Shown: positions 44,362-54,117, counted from the first letter of the stretch. The stretch: DNA of 64,000 nt from an uncultured Jannaschia sp. (GCA_947494145.1 CANLTZ010000004.1:248001-312000); one strand, 5' to 3'. Program-made: numbers and translations. Notes: generated by a model from the sequence alone, not told the origin.

Positions 44362-46923
44362 CTAGAGCCGTGGGTCCACGGGCTCACTTTCCAGCGCTAG
44401 GACGGCCAAGGCGCATTCGTGGATGCGGGACAGGGGCGCACGCGCCACGAAGCGGTGGAGGCCCTCGAAGCCCAGCTTGAACTCTCGCTCTGCCAGGGAG
44501 AACTTGCGACCAAGGCCGCGCTGGCGCAGCCGCTCGATATTGACGGGCAGGTCGTAGTCGGGGCCATAGATGATGCGGAGGTAGTCGCGCCCACGCACCT
44601 TCATGGCCGGCTGGATCAGCCCACGCTCCCCACGCAGGGTGAAGGCGTTGGGCTTGAAGACCAGGCCTTCGCCACCCTTGGCGGTGTGGGACATCCACCA
44701 CGTGACGACCTCGGCGCGGTGGGCGGGGTCGGTCGGGTCGATCTGTTTCCAGCCTGTGGTTTGCAGGATCGGGTCGGCCTTGGCCAAGATGGCCAGGGTT
44801 TCCATGTGCCAGGTGTGCGGTTGATCGGAATGGACCTTTCCTTCCGTGGCGAGGATGTGGAAGGGCGCGATGCGGTAATCGTCGATACTGTCGGCGGCCC
44901 AGCAATAGCCGTCGATGGTCTTGCCCATGAGGTCCGCGTTGGAAAGCTGCGTTTCTGCCTTCATACGCAGCGCGTCCAGCCCGCCCAGATCGCCCGCCTT
45001 GGCGATGGCATCCAGCAGGGCCGCAGCGGAGGATTGGGCAGCGGCAACGGTGGGGTAATATTGCCGTTGCAATAACTCCTGCGCCTTTGCGGACCACGGC
45101 ATGAGTTCTGCGTCTAGCAGGACCCAATCGGTTTCGAGTGTCTCCCACAGACCGGTCGCGTGTATGGCGCCTGCGACGCGGCCGATGATGGCGCGTTCCC
45201 GGGCTTCATCCTTGAAGAAGGGGCGGCCGGTGCGCGTATAGACCACGCCCGCCTTGCCGTCTTCGACGCCAAACCGAGTGCGCGCGGCCCCGGCATCTCT
45301 GGCTACGACCAGAAGCGCGCGGGAGCCCATGTGCTTTTCTTCCACCACAAGGTCTGTGACGCCACGGTCGCCATAGTGGTCCATGGCCTGGTCGGGATGT
45401 TCCAGAAAGGAGCCCTCGGGCGCGGTGGGGCAGGCGGCCATCGTGGGCGGCAAGTAGACTAGCCAGCGTGGGTCGACGGCGAAGCGGCTCATCACCTCCA
45501 ACGCGGCGAGGCTGTTTTCCTCGGGGATTTGGAGGGTGGATTTGAACCGCGTCTCGATGCGCATCTTGGTGGCGTAGTCATCGAAATAAAGCAGGCGGTC
45601 ATGAGCCTGCTGCGCAGATAGGGATCTGCCCGCGTCTAGGGGCTTTGCAGGAACAGCGTATTGGGTCTTCGCCGGAACCGAGACGGTTTCACGTTCGGGC
45701 CAGCGCAGGGCTGTCAGTTTGCCACCGAAGACACAGCCTGTGTCGATGCACATGGTGTTGTTGAGCCATTCGGCGTCCTGCATGGGCGTATGGCCGAAGA
45801 CGACATCGGCTTTGCCGCGATAGTCACGGGCCCATTCCAGACGAACGGGTAGGCCGAATTCGTCCACCTCACCCGTCGTCTCGCCGAACATCGCGAAGGT
45901 GCGCACCTGGCCCGAGCCGCGGCCATGCATCTCTTCCTTCAACCCCGCATGGGCGATGACCAGTTTGCCATCCGCCAGCCACGCATGGGACCGCAGGTCC
46001 CATATGAAGTCGGCGACCTGTTTGCGGAACGCGTCGGACGTCGCCTCCAACTCGGCCACGGTCACGTCGAGGCCGTGGGTCTGTGTGACCTTGCGGCCCT
46101 TGAGCCACTTATGGAGCTTGAAGTCGTGGTTGCCTATGACGCAGCGGCCCGTGCCCTCAAGGCACATCCCCATGACAAGGCGTAGGGTGTCGCGGTTGCG
46201 GGGGCCGCGGTCGGTCAGGTCGCCCACGAAAAAGGCAATGCGGCCTTCGGGGTGGCGCGCACCGATCAGGTCTTCGCCATCGGGCGCGAAGGAGTCGATC
46301 TGGTAGCCCAGATTGCCCAGCAATTCGTTCAGCTCATCGAAGCAGCCATGGACATCGCCGATGATGTCGAACGGACCATTATCAGCGCGATTATCCGTCC
46401 AGAGGGGTTCGCGCGTGATTTGAAGCGCGTCCACCTCGCCCGGGGATTTCATCACCTGGATCTGGCGGAATCCTTCCTTCTGAAGGCCGCGAAGACCCCG
46501 GCGCAAGGATTTGGAGTGGTTGCGCGCCACATGTTCGCCGAAGTCACGATTGGGGCGGGATTGGTTGCGGTCATGGCAAATCTTCGGGTCGATATCCAGC
46601 ACGACCGCCACGGGAAGCGCGTGATATTTGCGGGCCAATTGCACCAACCGGGCCCGGTCTTCGCGCCGGACCGAGGTCGCGTCGATCACCGTCAGAAGGC
46701 GGCGCTTGAGGCGGATGGCTGCCGTGTAGTTGAGCAGGTCGAATGCGTCTGCGGTGGCCCCCAGATCGGTTTCATCGTCCGAGACAAGCGCGCGGCAATT
46801 ATCGGAGGACACGATCTCCGTCTCAAGGAAGTGCTTGCGCGCAAAAGACGACTTGCCCGACCCCGTGGGGCCGATCAGCACGACGAGTGCGAAATCGGGG
46901 ATGGTGATCTGATGGCCGGTCAT
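44362..46923 (-). CDS. pnkp: Bacterial RNA-repair polynucleotide kinase-phosphatase-ligase
   Basis: This three-domain enzyme of 853 residues heals and seals broken RNA. Residues 1-170 are a 5'-OH kinase with P-loop GPTGSGKSS at 18-26. The middle is a binuclear phosphoesterase (IIGDVHGCFDEL, VGDLTDRGP, GNHDFK, FGHTPM) that removes 2',3'-phosphates. The C-terminal part is a ligase-type adenylyltransferase with the nucleophile Lys in VVEEKHMGSRA. This matches Clostridium thermocellum Pnkp, which works with Hen1 so that repaired RNA carries a 2'-O-methyl mark. The ATG at 46923 overlaps the hen1 stop by 4 nt; the longer open frame is not used. Confidence 0.95.
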   Translation of the reverse strand: MTGHQITIPDFALVVLIGPTGSGKSSFARKHFLETEIVSSDNCRALVSDDETDLGATADAFDLLNYTAAIRLKRRLLTVIDATSVRREDRARLVQLARKYHALPVAVVLDIDPKICHDRNQSRPNRDFGEHVARNHSKSLRRGLRGLQKEGFRQIQVMKSPGEVDALQITREPLWTDNRADNGPFDIIGDVHGCFDELNELLGNLGYQIDSFAPDGEDLIGARHPEGRIAFFVGDLTDRGPRNRDTLRLVMGMCLEGTGRCVIGNHDFKLHKWLKGRKVTQTHGLDVTVAELEATSDAFRKQVADFIWDLRSHAWLADGKLVIAHAGLKEEMHGRGSGQVRTFAMFGETTGEVDEFGLPVRLEWARDYRGKADVVFGHTPMQDAEWLNNTMCIDTGCVFGGKLTALRWPERETVSVPAKTQYAVPAKPLDAGRSLSAQQAHDRLLYFDDYATKMRIETRFKSTLQIPEENSLAALEVMSRFAVDPRWLVYLPPTMAACPTAPEGSFLEHPDQAMDHYGDRGVTDLVVEEKHMGSRALLVVARDAGAARTRFGVEDGKAGVVYTRTGRPFFKDEARERAIIGRVAGAIHATGLWETLETDWVLLDAELMPWSAKAQELLQRQYYPTVAAAQSSAAALLDAIAKAGDLGGLDALRMKAETQLSNADLMGKTIDGYCWAADSIDDYRIAPFHILATEGKVHSDQPHTWHMETLAILAKADPILQTTGWKQIDPTDPAHRAEVVTWWMSHTAKGGEGLVFKPNAFTLRGERGLIQPAMKVRGRDYLRIIYGPDYDLPVNIERLRQRGLGRKFSLAEREFKLGFEGLHRFVARAPLSRIHECALAVLALESEPVDPRL

Positions 46924-48311
46924 TTTGTATCCGCCAAAGTGAAAACCGCCATCTGCGACGGCGCGCCATGGGTGTCGTCCAGTGGGCCCAAGGGGGCGAA
47001 GCTGGCGGCATAGCCGTGCTCTTCGGCCACCTTGGTTGCCCAGTCTTCGAATTCGGCCCGGGTCCATTCGAAACGGTGGTCGGGATGGCGCAGTTTGCCA
47101 TGGGGCAGCCCTTCGAAGAGCGCGTTATATTCGCGGTTCGGCGTGGTCACTACCACCAGTCCGGGGCGCGCATCCCCAAAGAGAGACAGCGCCAGGGCGG
47201 ATAGTCTGTGCGGCTCGATATGTTCGATTACTTCCACCAAGGTGGCGGCGTCGAAGCCGTGCCAGCGACGGTCACCATAGGTCAGGCTGCCCATCTGAAG
47301 GGCGACGCGGGCGGCCTTGGCATCGCCCGCTTGGTGAAGGCGCAGCTTGCGGTGCGCCAGTTCCAGCGTGCGGACAGAAGCATCGACACCCACGATCCGG
47401 TTCAACCCGCGTTCCTTGATGAGCCGGGCCATCAGCTTGCCTTCACCGCAGCCCAGATCGAGGACCGAGGTGACGCTATGATCGCGCAGGACATCGGCCA
47501 CGCTGTCGAGCCGCAGGTCATGCAGGCGCAGGGGCTTTTCAAGCTGTTCTTCCGGTTCGACCTTGGGCGCGTCTTCGGGTTCGTCGTCTTGCGGCAGGCT
47601 TTCTTCCAGGCGGGCAAGGGCCATATTCATCAGCGACCGCCGGTGCTTGAGCGCGCGGCGCGTGATGATTTCCTTTTCGGGATGGGCGGACAGCCAGCCT
47701 TCGCCCTTGGCCAGCAATCGGTCGATTTCGTCTTCGCTGACATAGTAGTGCTTGAAGTTGTCGAGGACCGGGACAAGCACATAGAGGTGCCGCAGCACAT
47801 CGCCCAAGGGCAAGGTGGCGGACAGCCGAAGGTCGATTATGGGACCGTCCGTGTCCGGCGTCGCGACGCGGTAGCCAAGCGGCTCAAAAAGACGTTTGAC
47901 CAGATCCAAGTCACCCGACAGCGCCACGGGCACGATGCGGATCTCAAACGGCAGGGCGCGGTCGGCCAGGGCCTGCCTGTCCTTGGACTTGCCCGCCATG
48001 GATTGCGCGAAAGCCTTCGTCATCGCCACCGACAGGAAAGAGCTTGCGACGAAGGGGCGGTCATTGACGTATTGTGCCAGCAGCCCGTCGCTTTGCTTGT
48101 TCTTGCCGCGAACGAGGCTGATGGGGTCCACCTCCAGATGCAGGACGGCGGTGGCGCGCGATGGGGTCGTTTCGGAGAAGAAGATGGTGATGTCCCCGGC
48201 AGAACTGGACCGCACGTGCAGGTGATCGGGGTGCTTGTGCAGCAGAAATCCCAGATCGGTCGCCGCGTAATCGGCGTCGGGTGGGGCGATCAGGGTAAGT
48301 TCGAGCTGCAT
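46920..48311 (-). CDS. hen1: RNA 3'-terminal ribose 2'-O-methyltransferase Hen1
   Basis: This protein has 463 residues. The N-terminal half is the bacterial Hen1 domain that activates Pnkp ligation. The C-terminal half is a SAM-dependent methyltransferase with VLDLGCGEGKLMARLI, and the metal-binding region VEVIEHIEPHRLSALALSLF carries the Glu-x-x-Glu-His pattern of Hen1 enzymes. It methylates the 2'-OH at the broken 3' end before sealing, which protects against repeat cleavage by ribotoxins. It overlaps pnkp by 4 nt and lies 75 nt after the AAA gene. Confidence 0.95.
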   Translation of the reverse strand: MQLELTLIAPPDADYAATDLGFLLHKHPDHLHVRSSSAGDITIFFSETTPSRATAVLHLEVDPISLVRGKNKQSDGLLAQYVNDRPFVASSFLSVAMTKAFAQSMAGKSKDRQALADRALPFEIRIVPVALSGDLDLVKRLFEPLGYRVATPDTDGPIIDLRLSATLPLGDVLRHLYVLVPVLDNFKHYYVSEDEIDRLLAKGEGWLSAHPEKEIITRRALKHRRSLMNMALARLEESLPQDDEPEDAPKVEPEEQLEKPLRLHDLRLDSVADVLRDHSVTSVLDLGCGEGKLMARLIKERGLNRIVGVDASVRTLELAHRKLRLHQAGDAKAARVALQMGSLTYGDRRWHGFDAATLVEVIEHIEPHRLSALALSLFGDARPGLVVVTTPNREYNALFEGLPHGKLRHPDHRFEWTRAEFEDWATKVAEEHGYAASFAPLGPLDDTHGAPSQMAVFTLADTK

Positions 48312-48386
48312 GGCGGTTGGACCGGGTGTTTGTTGTATCTGCGGGTCTATTGACGGATCGGGCCAGAAGAAAGGCGGGGGATCGGG

Positions 48387-49634
48387 CTATTCCGCGGCCA
48401 GATCGTGCAAATCTGGCACCAGCCCCCGGGCTTGCGCGGCGGCTTGCGGGTCGGCGCTGTTGGCAAGCAACCAGCCTTGAACTTGCGCGGGGCTAAACGT
48501 CTGGGCACCGAGGCGTTGTTCGAACTGACGGGCCAGCGCATCTTCGCCGGGGAAAAAGCGGTCAAACAGGCGCCGGGCCGTATGGGCGCGCACCAAACCA
48601 AGCTCAACATGCAAATCGGCCCGGCCCGGGCGGATCAGGGCGGGGTCCAGCCGCTCCTTGTGGTTCGTGGTCATGACAAGGGCACGCCCTTCCTGCGCGG
48701 CGACCCCGTCAATGGCGTTGAGCAGGCCGGAAAAGCTGATGCCGCCGTGCCGTTCCCGGCTTTCCCGTTGGGTGAAGACCGCGTCCACGTCCTCGATGGT
48801 GATAAGCGACCGTTTGGGCGCGTCCATCATGGCTTCGCGCAGGTCGTCATCGCTGAGTGTGGCATGCCCGATATCCAGCGTGGCGATGTCCAATGACAGG
48901 TCCGAGGCGAGCGCGCGGACCAGGCTGGATTTCCCTGTACCCGGCGGGCCGTGGAACAAATAGCCCCGCCGCCAGGGCACGCCGCGTTGGGCATACCAAT
49001 CGGCGGCATCGTAGAACCAGCGCATGTCATCTCGCGCACGGGTGATACGGTCATCATCCACGAGGACGGTCTCGATGGAGCGGCTGGGGATTTCGCCGAA
49101 GTTGTCCCAATAGCCGCCTTTCATGACGTGGAGATTGGGGCCAACTCGGTCGACGGAGCAGGCGATTTGGCGGCCTTGTTCGATCCAACCGAGGATGGTG
49201 CGGAGGTGCCCGAAGAGAATAGTGATCGTGAGAACCTCCATAGGACGCTGGTTGTTAACGTTGCCGATCTTGCTCTTCTCGTTGATTTCCCGGTCCAGGC
49301 GGCAAAGCTTGCCATTCCAGAAAAACCAATGGGTTCCGGGGGCGGGGGCATAACCCCGCGTGCCGTGCGCCCAGTTGCGATCGGTCAGGCGAACATGTTT
49401 GGCGCGGGCCAGCACACCGTTCTGTTCCATCCAGATGCAGAAATGGCGGTAGGCCTCCGCCCGGTTGTCAAGCGTCATGCTCACCAAGGTGCGCCGGGCA
49501 ATGGCCCGGTGGGCGGCCATGCACCCGATGCGCAGGAGGGCCGCGGCCATCCCGAAGGCGCCGAGGGCCAGGCCGCCAGCGAAGAAGTCGCTGGCAAGGG
49601 CGTTTGCCAGCATTTGGTGAATGACCTCCATCAC
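48387..49634 (-). CDS. BCS1-like AAA+ ATPase inside the RNA-repair operon
   Basis: This is a 415-residue AAA+ protein with an N-terminal hydrophobic segment ([20 protein letters not shown]) and a BCS1-type N-region. The ATPase core has Walker [17 protein letters not shown] and Walker [13 protein letters not shown], with the AAA arginine region [20 protein letters not shown]. Mitochondrial BCS1 translocates a folded protein across a membrane; bacterial relatives are poorly understood. Its start overlaps the prfH stop by 4 nt, so it belongs to this operon. A remodelling role on ribosomes or membrane-attached complexes is speculative. Confidence 0.88.
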   Translation of the reverse strand: MMEVIHQMLANALASDFFAGGLALGAFGMAAALLRIGCMAAHRAIARRTLVSMTLDNRAEAYRHFCIWMEQNGVLARAKHVRLTDRNWAHGTRGYAPAPGTHWFFWNGKLCRLDREINEKSKIGNVNNQRPMEVLTITILFGHLRTILGWIEQGRQIACSVDRVGPNLHVMKGGYWDNFGEIPSRSIETVLVDDDRITRARDDMRWFYDAADWYAQRGVPWRRGYLFHGPPGTGKSSLVRALASDLSLDIATLDIGHATLSDDDLREAMMDAPKRSLITIEDVDAVFTQRESRERHGGISFSGLLNAIDGVAAQEGRALVMTTNHKERLDPALIRPGRADLHVELGLVRAHTARRLFDRFFPGEDALARQFEQRLGAQTFSPAQVQGWLLANSADPQAAAQARGLVPDLHDLAAE

Positions 49635-50275
49635 CGCGCCCTCCCGTCTTCGCGGAAGTTGGGGCCCTTGAAACGACGCACCGGGTTTCCGCGTTCCAGC
49701 GCCCTGTGCAGGCGGTTTTGGTCGGACTTCTGGGCGTCTTCATCGGCGGCGATTTGGGCCGTTAGCAGGTCGTCCAGCCGTCGAAGCGCAAGCGCCTTGT
49801 TGCGATGTTGGGAGCGCATGTCGCGCGCTACGGTGGTCAGGCCCGTGGGCCGGTGCGTGGCGCGCACGGCGCTGTCGGTCTTGTTCTGGTGCTGGCCGCC
49901 CGCGCCACCGGCGCGGAAGGTTTCAAAGGTCACATCGCTTTCGCGCAACCTGGTGGGCGCGGTGGTGGGTTTGGGCAGGTCGAAGACCCCGATGAACCAA
50001 TTGGCGCGCTTATGGCCGGGGCGAAGCGTGCTTTGCACACGCCACTGGATCGTTCCACGCCATTGGCGGGCCAGTGTTTCCGCCGCCGGGCCGTGCAGGA
50101 CGGCGACGGCGGATTTGTGGCCATGCTTTGTAGGCGGGGCACTGATATCGACCGTGACGCCCATGGCGCAGGCCTCTTTTTGAAGAAGGGCGAGGGCCTG
50201 TGCCACGGCCCGTTGGCATTCCGCCGGTCCGTTGCCGCTGGTGACAAGCAGGGGGATGGGGGTTGCATCGGTCAT
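49631..50275 (-). CDS. prfH: Peptide chain release factor H
   Basis: This 214-residue release-factor homologue has the catalytic GGQ at residues 126-128 ([21 protein letters not shown] region, where a Gln is followed by the peptidyl-hydrolysis loop) but lacks the codon-recognition domain of RF1/RF2. In RtcB2-PrfH systems it is reported to release nascent chains from ribosomes with damaged decoding centres so that RtcB2 can religate 16S rRNA. The start overlaps the rtcB2 stop (ATGA) and the stop overlaps the AAA gene start. Confidence 0.93.
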   Translation of the reverse strand: MTDATPIPLLVTSGNGPAECQRAVAQALALLQKEACAMGVTVDISAPPTKHGHKSAVAVLHGPAAETLARQWRGTIQWRVQSTLRPGHKRANWFIGVFDLPKPTTAPTRLRESDVTFETFRAGGAGGQHQNKTDSAVRATHRPTGLTTVARDMRSQHRNKALALRRLDDLLTAQIAADEDAQKSDQNRLHRALERGNPVRRFKGPNFREDGRAR

Positions 50276-51405
50276 GCGCGCCCCCTTTCGCGGGTCTTCT
50301 TGAAGGTCAGAAGCGGGTGAAATACTGCCACACGGCGTGCCGCTCCCATACCTTCCAGGTCGGCTGCGACAGCGTCGGGCGACTTGTAGGCCAGGGACGC
50401 TTCCTCGATCAGCAGATCGCGGTCTTCGCAAAGGACGCGGCCACCGAAACGGGTGCGCTGCATGGCATCTATGTCGGACTTCTTCGCCCGCAGACGGCCA
50501 TGCATCGACGCGCGGTCATAACGCCGCCCCGACCCATGGGCGAGGCTGCCAAGCGCATCGGGATGGTCCATGGCGGACATCAGGAAGCTGGGCGCCGCAC
50601 GCGACCCCGCCAGCGGGACGAGGCCTGCGCCGATGGCCGCGGCCCCTTTTCGATGCAGCCAGCCACCTTCGTGATGCGTCAGCAGGTTATGTGGCGCATC
50701 TACGCAGAGCCGCAGATCGCTGCGAAGGGCGTCGGCGGCCCGTTCCGCGATGACCTGACGGTTCAAGCGCGCCCAGCGGGCGGCGTGATCGTGCGCTTTC
50801 AGGTACGTTTCGGCTGCATCGCTGCCTGGTGCTAGACCGTCGAACGCGCCTTGGGGCAGGGCGTCAAACACCGCGCTACCCACCCCGCGCGAACCCGCAT
50901 GGACCAGCAGATATAGCCGAGACGGATCAAGGTCTATGCCTTCTGCGCATTGCGCCACGGCCTGGACTTCGCAGAAATGGTTGCCGCCTCCGATAGTGCC
51001 AAGCCCACCGGGCTGGAGGTTGGTCGGCAAGTCGGCTGCCTCCAGCCGCGTGCTATGGTCATCGCAGACCGGTTCGCCCAGCACGCGCATACGCCGCAGC
51101 GCCTTTTCGAGCTTCAGTTTGCGCGTTGGCAAGCTGAGCTCAAAGAGAGACATGCCGCAGCCAATATCGCTCCCGATAAGCTGCGGAAACACGCGATCGG
51201 CTAGAATGGCGCATCCAACCGGTCCGTATTTCCCCGGATGTAGGTCAGGAAAGGCGGCGATTTTCTGAACCTCAGCCCAACTGGCGACGTGGTTGAGTTG
51301 TTCTTCCGCGCGCCCATCAATCCAGGCGCCGGAGGAATAGAATTTCGTGATGACGCCGCCGCTGGAAACAGCAGGCGAGCGGCCATCCAAGACAGAATTG
51401 CCCAT
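50272..51405 (-). CDS. rtcB2: RtcB2-type RNA ligase
   Basis: This is a GTP-dependent RNA ligase of 377 residues, shorter than RtcB1. Core motifs are [22 protein letters not shown] (active-site Cys and metal ligands), [12 protein letters not shown] and VHAGSRGVG, and the guanylylated His is most likely in [11 protein letters not shown]. The size and the coupling with prfH mark it as the RtcB2 group that repairs cleaved rRNA. It is the first gene of the five-gene operon. A 22-bp inverted repeat about 30 bp upstream may control the operon. Confidence 0.93.
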   Translation of the reverse strand: MGNSVLDGRSPAVSSGGVITKFYSSGAWIDGRAEEQLNHVASWAEVQKIAAFPDLHPGKYGPVGCAILADRVFPQLIGSDIGCGMSLFELSLPTRKLKLEKALRRMRVLGEPVCDDHSTRLEAADLPTNLQPGGLGTIGGGNHFCEVQAVAQCAEGIDLDPSRLYLLVHAGSRGVGSAVFDALPQGAFDGLAPGSDAAETYLKAHDHAARWARLNRQVIAERAADALRSDLRLCVDAPHNLLTHHEGGWLHRKGAAAIGAGLVPLAGSRAAPSFLMSAMDHPDALGSLAHGSGRRYDRASMHGRLRAKKSDIDAMQRTRFGGRVLCEDRDLLIEEASLAYKSPDAVAADLEGMGAARRVAVFHPLLTFKKTRERGRA

Positions 51406-51433
51406 GGAATAGTACCCAAATACATAATGGTAA

Positions 51434-51455
51434 ACGTCAGCAGCGGCGCTGACGT
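51434..51455. promoter_or_regulatory. Inverted repeat upstream of rtcB2
   Basis: ACGTCAGC-N6-GCTGACGT has perfect 8-bp arms and ends 29 bp before the rtcB2 start codon. It lies where a repressor or activator site for the whole repair operon would be expected. No gene for a dedicated regulator (such as RtcR) lies nearby. The rest of 51406-51679 holds no gene that I can see. Confidence 0.5.
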
Positions 51456-51679
51456 ATTAATCAAACCTGACCGGTGTTCGGATTAGGCGTTGATTGGCCC
51501 CGAAAGGGTAAAGCAATGTGCAGGCATGTGGTTTCCCTTTCCTCTTGGGGTTACGATTTGGGTCCTTGGGACCGGCTCAGGGTTGGATTACGGTGCCTTG
51601 ATGATTCGCTCCAAGGATGAAGCTTTAGAAATCAGGGCGTGCTGCAAATTTACAACAATAGCTACCTGGGGCTTGGTGG

Positions 51680-52507
51680 CTAGACTGGATGGATGAGGCG
51701 GCGTGCCTCCCAAACCTCTGGTGTTTCTAGCTTCTTGGCGAGATGGTCGATGATACTTGTTGGTGTCCTTGCCCGCTCCGGGAAGGCCGGACATCACGGT
51801 GACAGAACATTTGAACGTCTCATGTGCGATATAAGCCGGATCGCGATCTGGTAATTCGAAGAACGCAACGCGGCTTTCATCATTAGCGAAGGCGAATGGC
51901 GCCGACAGGCAACCCGCTTCCTCAAACGTAGTCACAGAAAGCTTCACGTTCGCTAGAATTGCTTCTTGATCGGCGCAGATACGGCCAAGCGTATCAGATT
52001 TTACATGGAGACATAAGCGATCGGGCCGGCACTGATGGGAGGTCTCAATAGCAAGCCTGACAGGGTTGTCTCTCTCGATCAGCCAGAACGACAATTGGTG
52101 TTTGGCAATGATCCCACAAAGTGCTTCTCGTCATGCAAAGGGGGAGCCGACATGCCAGAGCAATTGGCGCGCGATGGACGCACCAACGCGGGAATGGCCG
52201 TGCGAAGCATGCGGCTGTCTTCCTCGTGCCGTGTCGTGGCGGGCTTGCCCACATCGTGCAGCACGGCCGCTCAGAAAAGACAGCTTCGATCCTCCTCCGT
52301 TAGAGCGCGCCTGGCAGTGTCCTTCACCAGTGCTTCAAGCACCATACGGGTATGGGTACCCACATCCCCCTCGGCGTGGTGCAAAGGGTCCTGTGGGCAA
52401 GTGTCAAGCGCGGTCGATTCCGGCCAAAACAGCCAGATTGCGGACCAGTCAATATGCCAGTCAGACGCGTTCGGCACGAACGACAGCAATGTCCTGTGGT
52501 CGATCAC
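51680..52507 (-). pseudogene. Decayed HD-Pnk (HD phosphoesterase plus 5'-OH polynucleotide kinase)
   Basis: The remains begin at a GTG (IDHRTLLSFVPNASDWHIDW), pass through CPQDPLHHAEGDVGTHTRM and the metal-binding HDVGKP, then SFWLIERDNPVRLAIE, and reach the kinase P-loop MSGLPGAGKDT. The end IIDHLAKKLETPEVWEARRL finishes at a TAG at 51680. Four defects are visible: TGA at 52271-52273 where Trp is expected, a frame change near 52200-52215, a second TGA at 52131-52133 and loss of most of the kinase domain after the P-loop near 51760 with a further frame change. HD-Pnk heals RNA or DNA ends and is genetically linked to an RNA ligase, as here. Confidence 0.85.
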
Positions 52508-52519
52508 ATATTGCGCGAT

Positions 52520-53332
52520 CTAGGCATCGTAAGCTCCGGGAAGACCCAATTTGGGCGCAAATATATCTACGCCTGAAGCCAAACCATTGGGCAAGATTGG
52601 ACGATCATGCCAATGGCCATCGGCCGCCTGAATCGCTTGATGGAAGTCCCCGCGAACGAATTTGAAGCGATCCATGACGCGGTCGCCTTTCTCGTGCTTG
52701 ATATATAGCCCCTCGGCCAGATTGCTGTCTTCCGTCTGTTGGTCAACCATATCGAAACGGTTTTTCGACTGCTCCGCAGCACGCACCAGTGCATCGTGCC
52801 AATTGGTGGACTTATAGGGGGTTGGGCGGACCATTTCGACAAGGTGGTCCGTGGATTTGATCTCACCTTCATGAATGACGGGCACCGGCATGATGGGAAG
52901 TCCGTTCAGAAGGGATTTACGTGCCTGCGTGCTCAGGAATATGCCAGTCTCCCGGTCGAGGACGTCGAATTCCAGAAAGAAATGTGGCAGCTGGTCGTAG
53001 AAAACCGTATGCTTGGCATACATCCATTCGCCATACACAACGAACCTCTGGCCCAGAACGGGAAAAAGAGCCCGCGCATGGGTTGCGGCCCAAGTCTTGA
53101 ATAGGGCGAAATGCCGTTCCCGACCGCCGCCCGTGAGGTAATGGCCACGGCTTTGCAAAAGCAGATTGCCAGCCGTATCGAAAGACATGGCTGAATTCGC
53201 CCCATCGAGCTTTTCTTCGATGATGAGTGTTTCGCCCGCCAGTTCGTAGATAGGTTTGTCGTCGGAGATATCTCCGACTTGAAGGCGCGAACCTTCAAGA
53301 TGCCGCGTCCGCGGGTATTTATGGATTTTCAT
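52520..53332 (-). CDS. ATP-dependent RNA ligase family protein
   Basis: This 270-residue nucleotidyltransferase is a compact RNA ligase. Motif I is IEEKLDGAN (the Lys is adenylylated), followed by SRGHYLTGG, motif III VYGEWMYAKHTVFY, IIIa FFLEFDVLDR, IV AEGLYIKHE and V DRFKFVRGDF. All look intact, unlike its partner. The start ATG 53332 is preferred over 53362 because the extra residues are not typical. It lies 12 nt upstream of the HD-Pnk remains and on the same strand. Without HD-Pnk, it may rely on other end-healing enzymes in this island. Confidence 0.88.
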   Translation of the reverse strand: MKIHKYPRTRHLEGSRLQVGDISDDKPIYELAGETLIIEEKLDGANSAMSFDTAGNLLLQSRGHYLTGGGRERHFALFKTWAATHARALFPVLGQRFVVYGEWMYAKHTVFYDQLPHFFLEFDVLDRETGIFLSTQARKSLLNGLPIMPVPVIHEGEIKSTDHLVEMVRPTPYKSTNWHDALVRAAEQSKNRFDMVDQQTEDSNLAEGLYIKHEKGDRVMDRFKFVRGDFHQAIQAADGHWHDRPILPNGLASGVDIFAPKLGLPGAYDA

Positions 53333-53507
53333 AACCGTCTCACAATGTATCGAAGTGCACATGAGGAAATCCGACGTCGTTCGTCGGGTAGATTTCTAAA
53401 GACTGTGCGTGGGCGTTACATCGGATTTCCGCGAGTTCGAGGTTGAGACGGGAAAATTCTGAGTAAAGTCGGTCACCGCAAAAATCAACACTGGATTTCG
53501 AAGCGGG

Positions 53508-54113
53508 TCAGACACGATTGCGCATCCACCCGACCCACGGGCGCAAACGGTTGAGCGTCGCGGCAAGGGCGGCCAGGGCCAAGGCGCAAAGAACGGTTTT
53601 CGATATCGTCCCCATCGTGCCCTGGATTAGTAGGGCATGGACAACGGTGCCGACCGCGATGATCACCGCGAGGCCAGTATGGTACAGGCGCCAATTTCGC
53701 GGACGCAGCCGCCGACGGTTCGCGGCCAGAAGGGCGGCGGCGAAGACAGCCCACATGGCGGCAACGCCCCAGATCGAAAACGGGGTGGGTGAGCGGAACA
53801 GCAAGACGTCGATGACGTCCGGCGGGCTCGTGACCCAAAGGCCAAGGACGTGGAGAAGGACCGCCACGACCAAAGCCGCGCCAACCCAGCCATGGACCCG
53901 CCGTGCACGGAGTTTGGGAAGGCCAGGAAGGTATCCGCCCGCCAAAAGCGGTTGGACAAGCAGCAGGCAAAAAGCGACGATTCCGGCGAAGCCTGCAACG
54001 ACATAGACGGGCTCCCGCCAGGCTAGAAGCGGGCTGTTGGCCGCAACGCCCAGCGGCAGGGCGAGGGCTGCGGCCAGGCCTGCCCAGATGGCGATGGAAC
54101 GGGCCCGACCCAC
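53508..54113 (-). CDS. Ferric-reductase-like membrane protein
   Basis: This 201-residue protein has about six hydrophobic segments. Two pairs of histidines spaced by 13 residues (HGWVGAALVVAVLLH and HTGLAVIIAVGTVVH) are the bis-heme pattern of ferric reductase/YedZ-type cytochromes. The start is set at a GTG at 54113, just after the stop of the dioxygenase-like gene; the longer open frame overlaps that gene in another frame and is rejected. It may pass electrons across the membrane for its neighbour, but the donor and acceptor are unknown. Confidence 0.8.
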   Translation of the reverse strand: MGRARSIAIWAGLAAALALPLGVAANSPLLAWREPVYVVAGFAGIVAFCLLLVQPLLAGGYLPGLPKLRARRVHGWVGAALVVAVLLHVLGLWVTSPPDVIDVLLFRSPTPFSIWGVAAMWAVFAAALLAANRRRLRPRNWRLYHTGLAVIIAVGTVVHALLIQGTMGTISKTVLCALALAALAATLNRLRPWVGWMRNRV

Positions 54114-54117
54114 CGGG

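Noticed and set aside
46924-47067. N-terminal extension of the Pnkp frame by 48 residues
   Set aside because: It overlaps hen1 in another frame. The ATG at 46923 with the 4-nt overlap and a start next to the kinase domain is the better choice.
51490-51696. A 68-residue plus-strand frame
   Set aside because: No ribosome binding site, odd composition, and it overlaps the end of the HD-Pnk remains.
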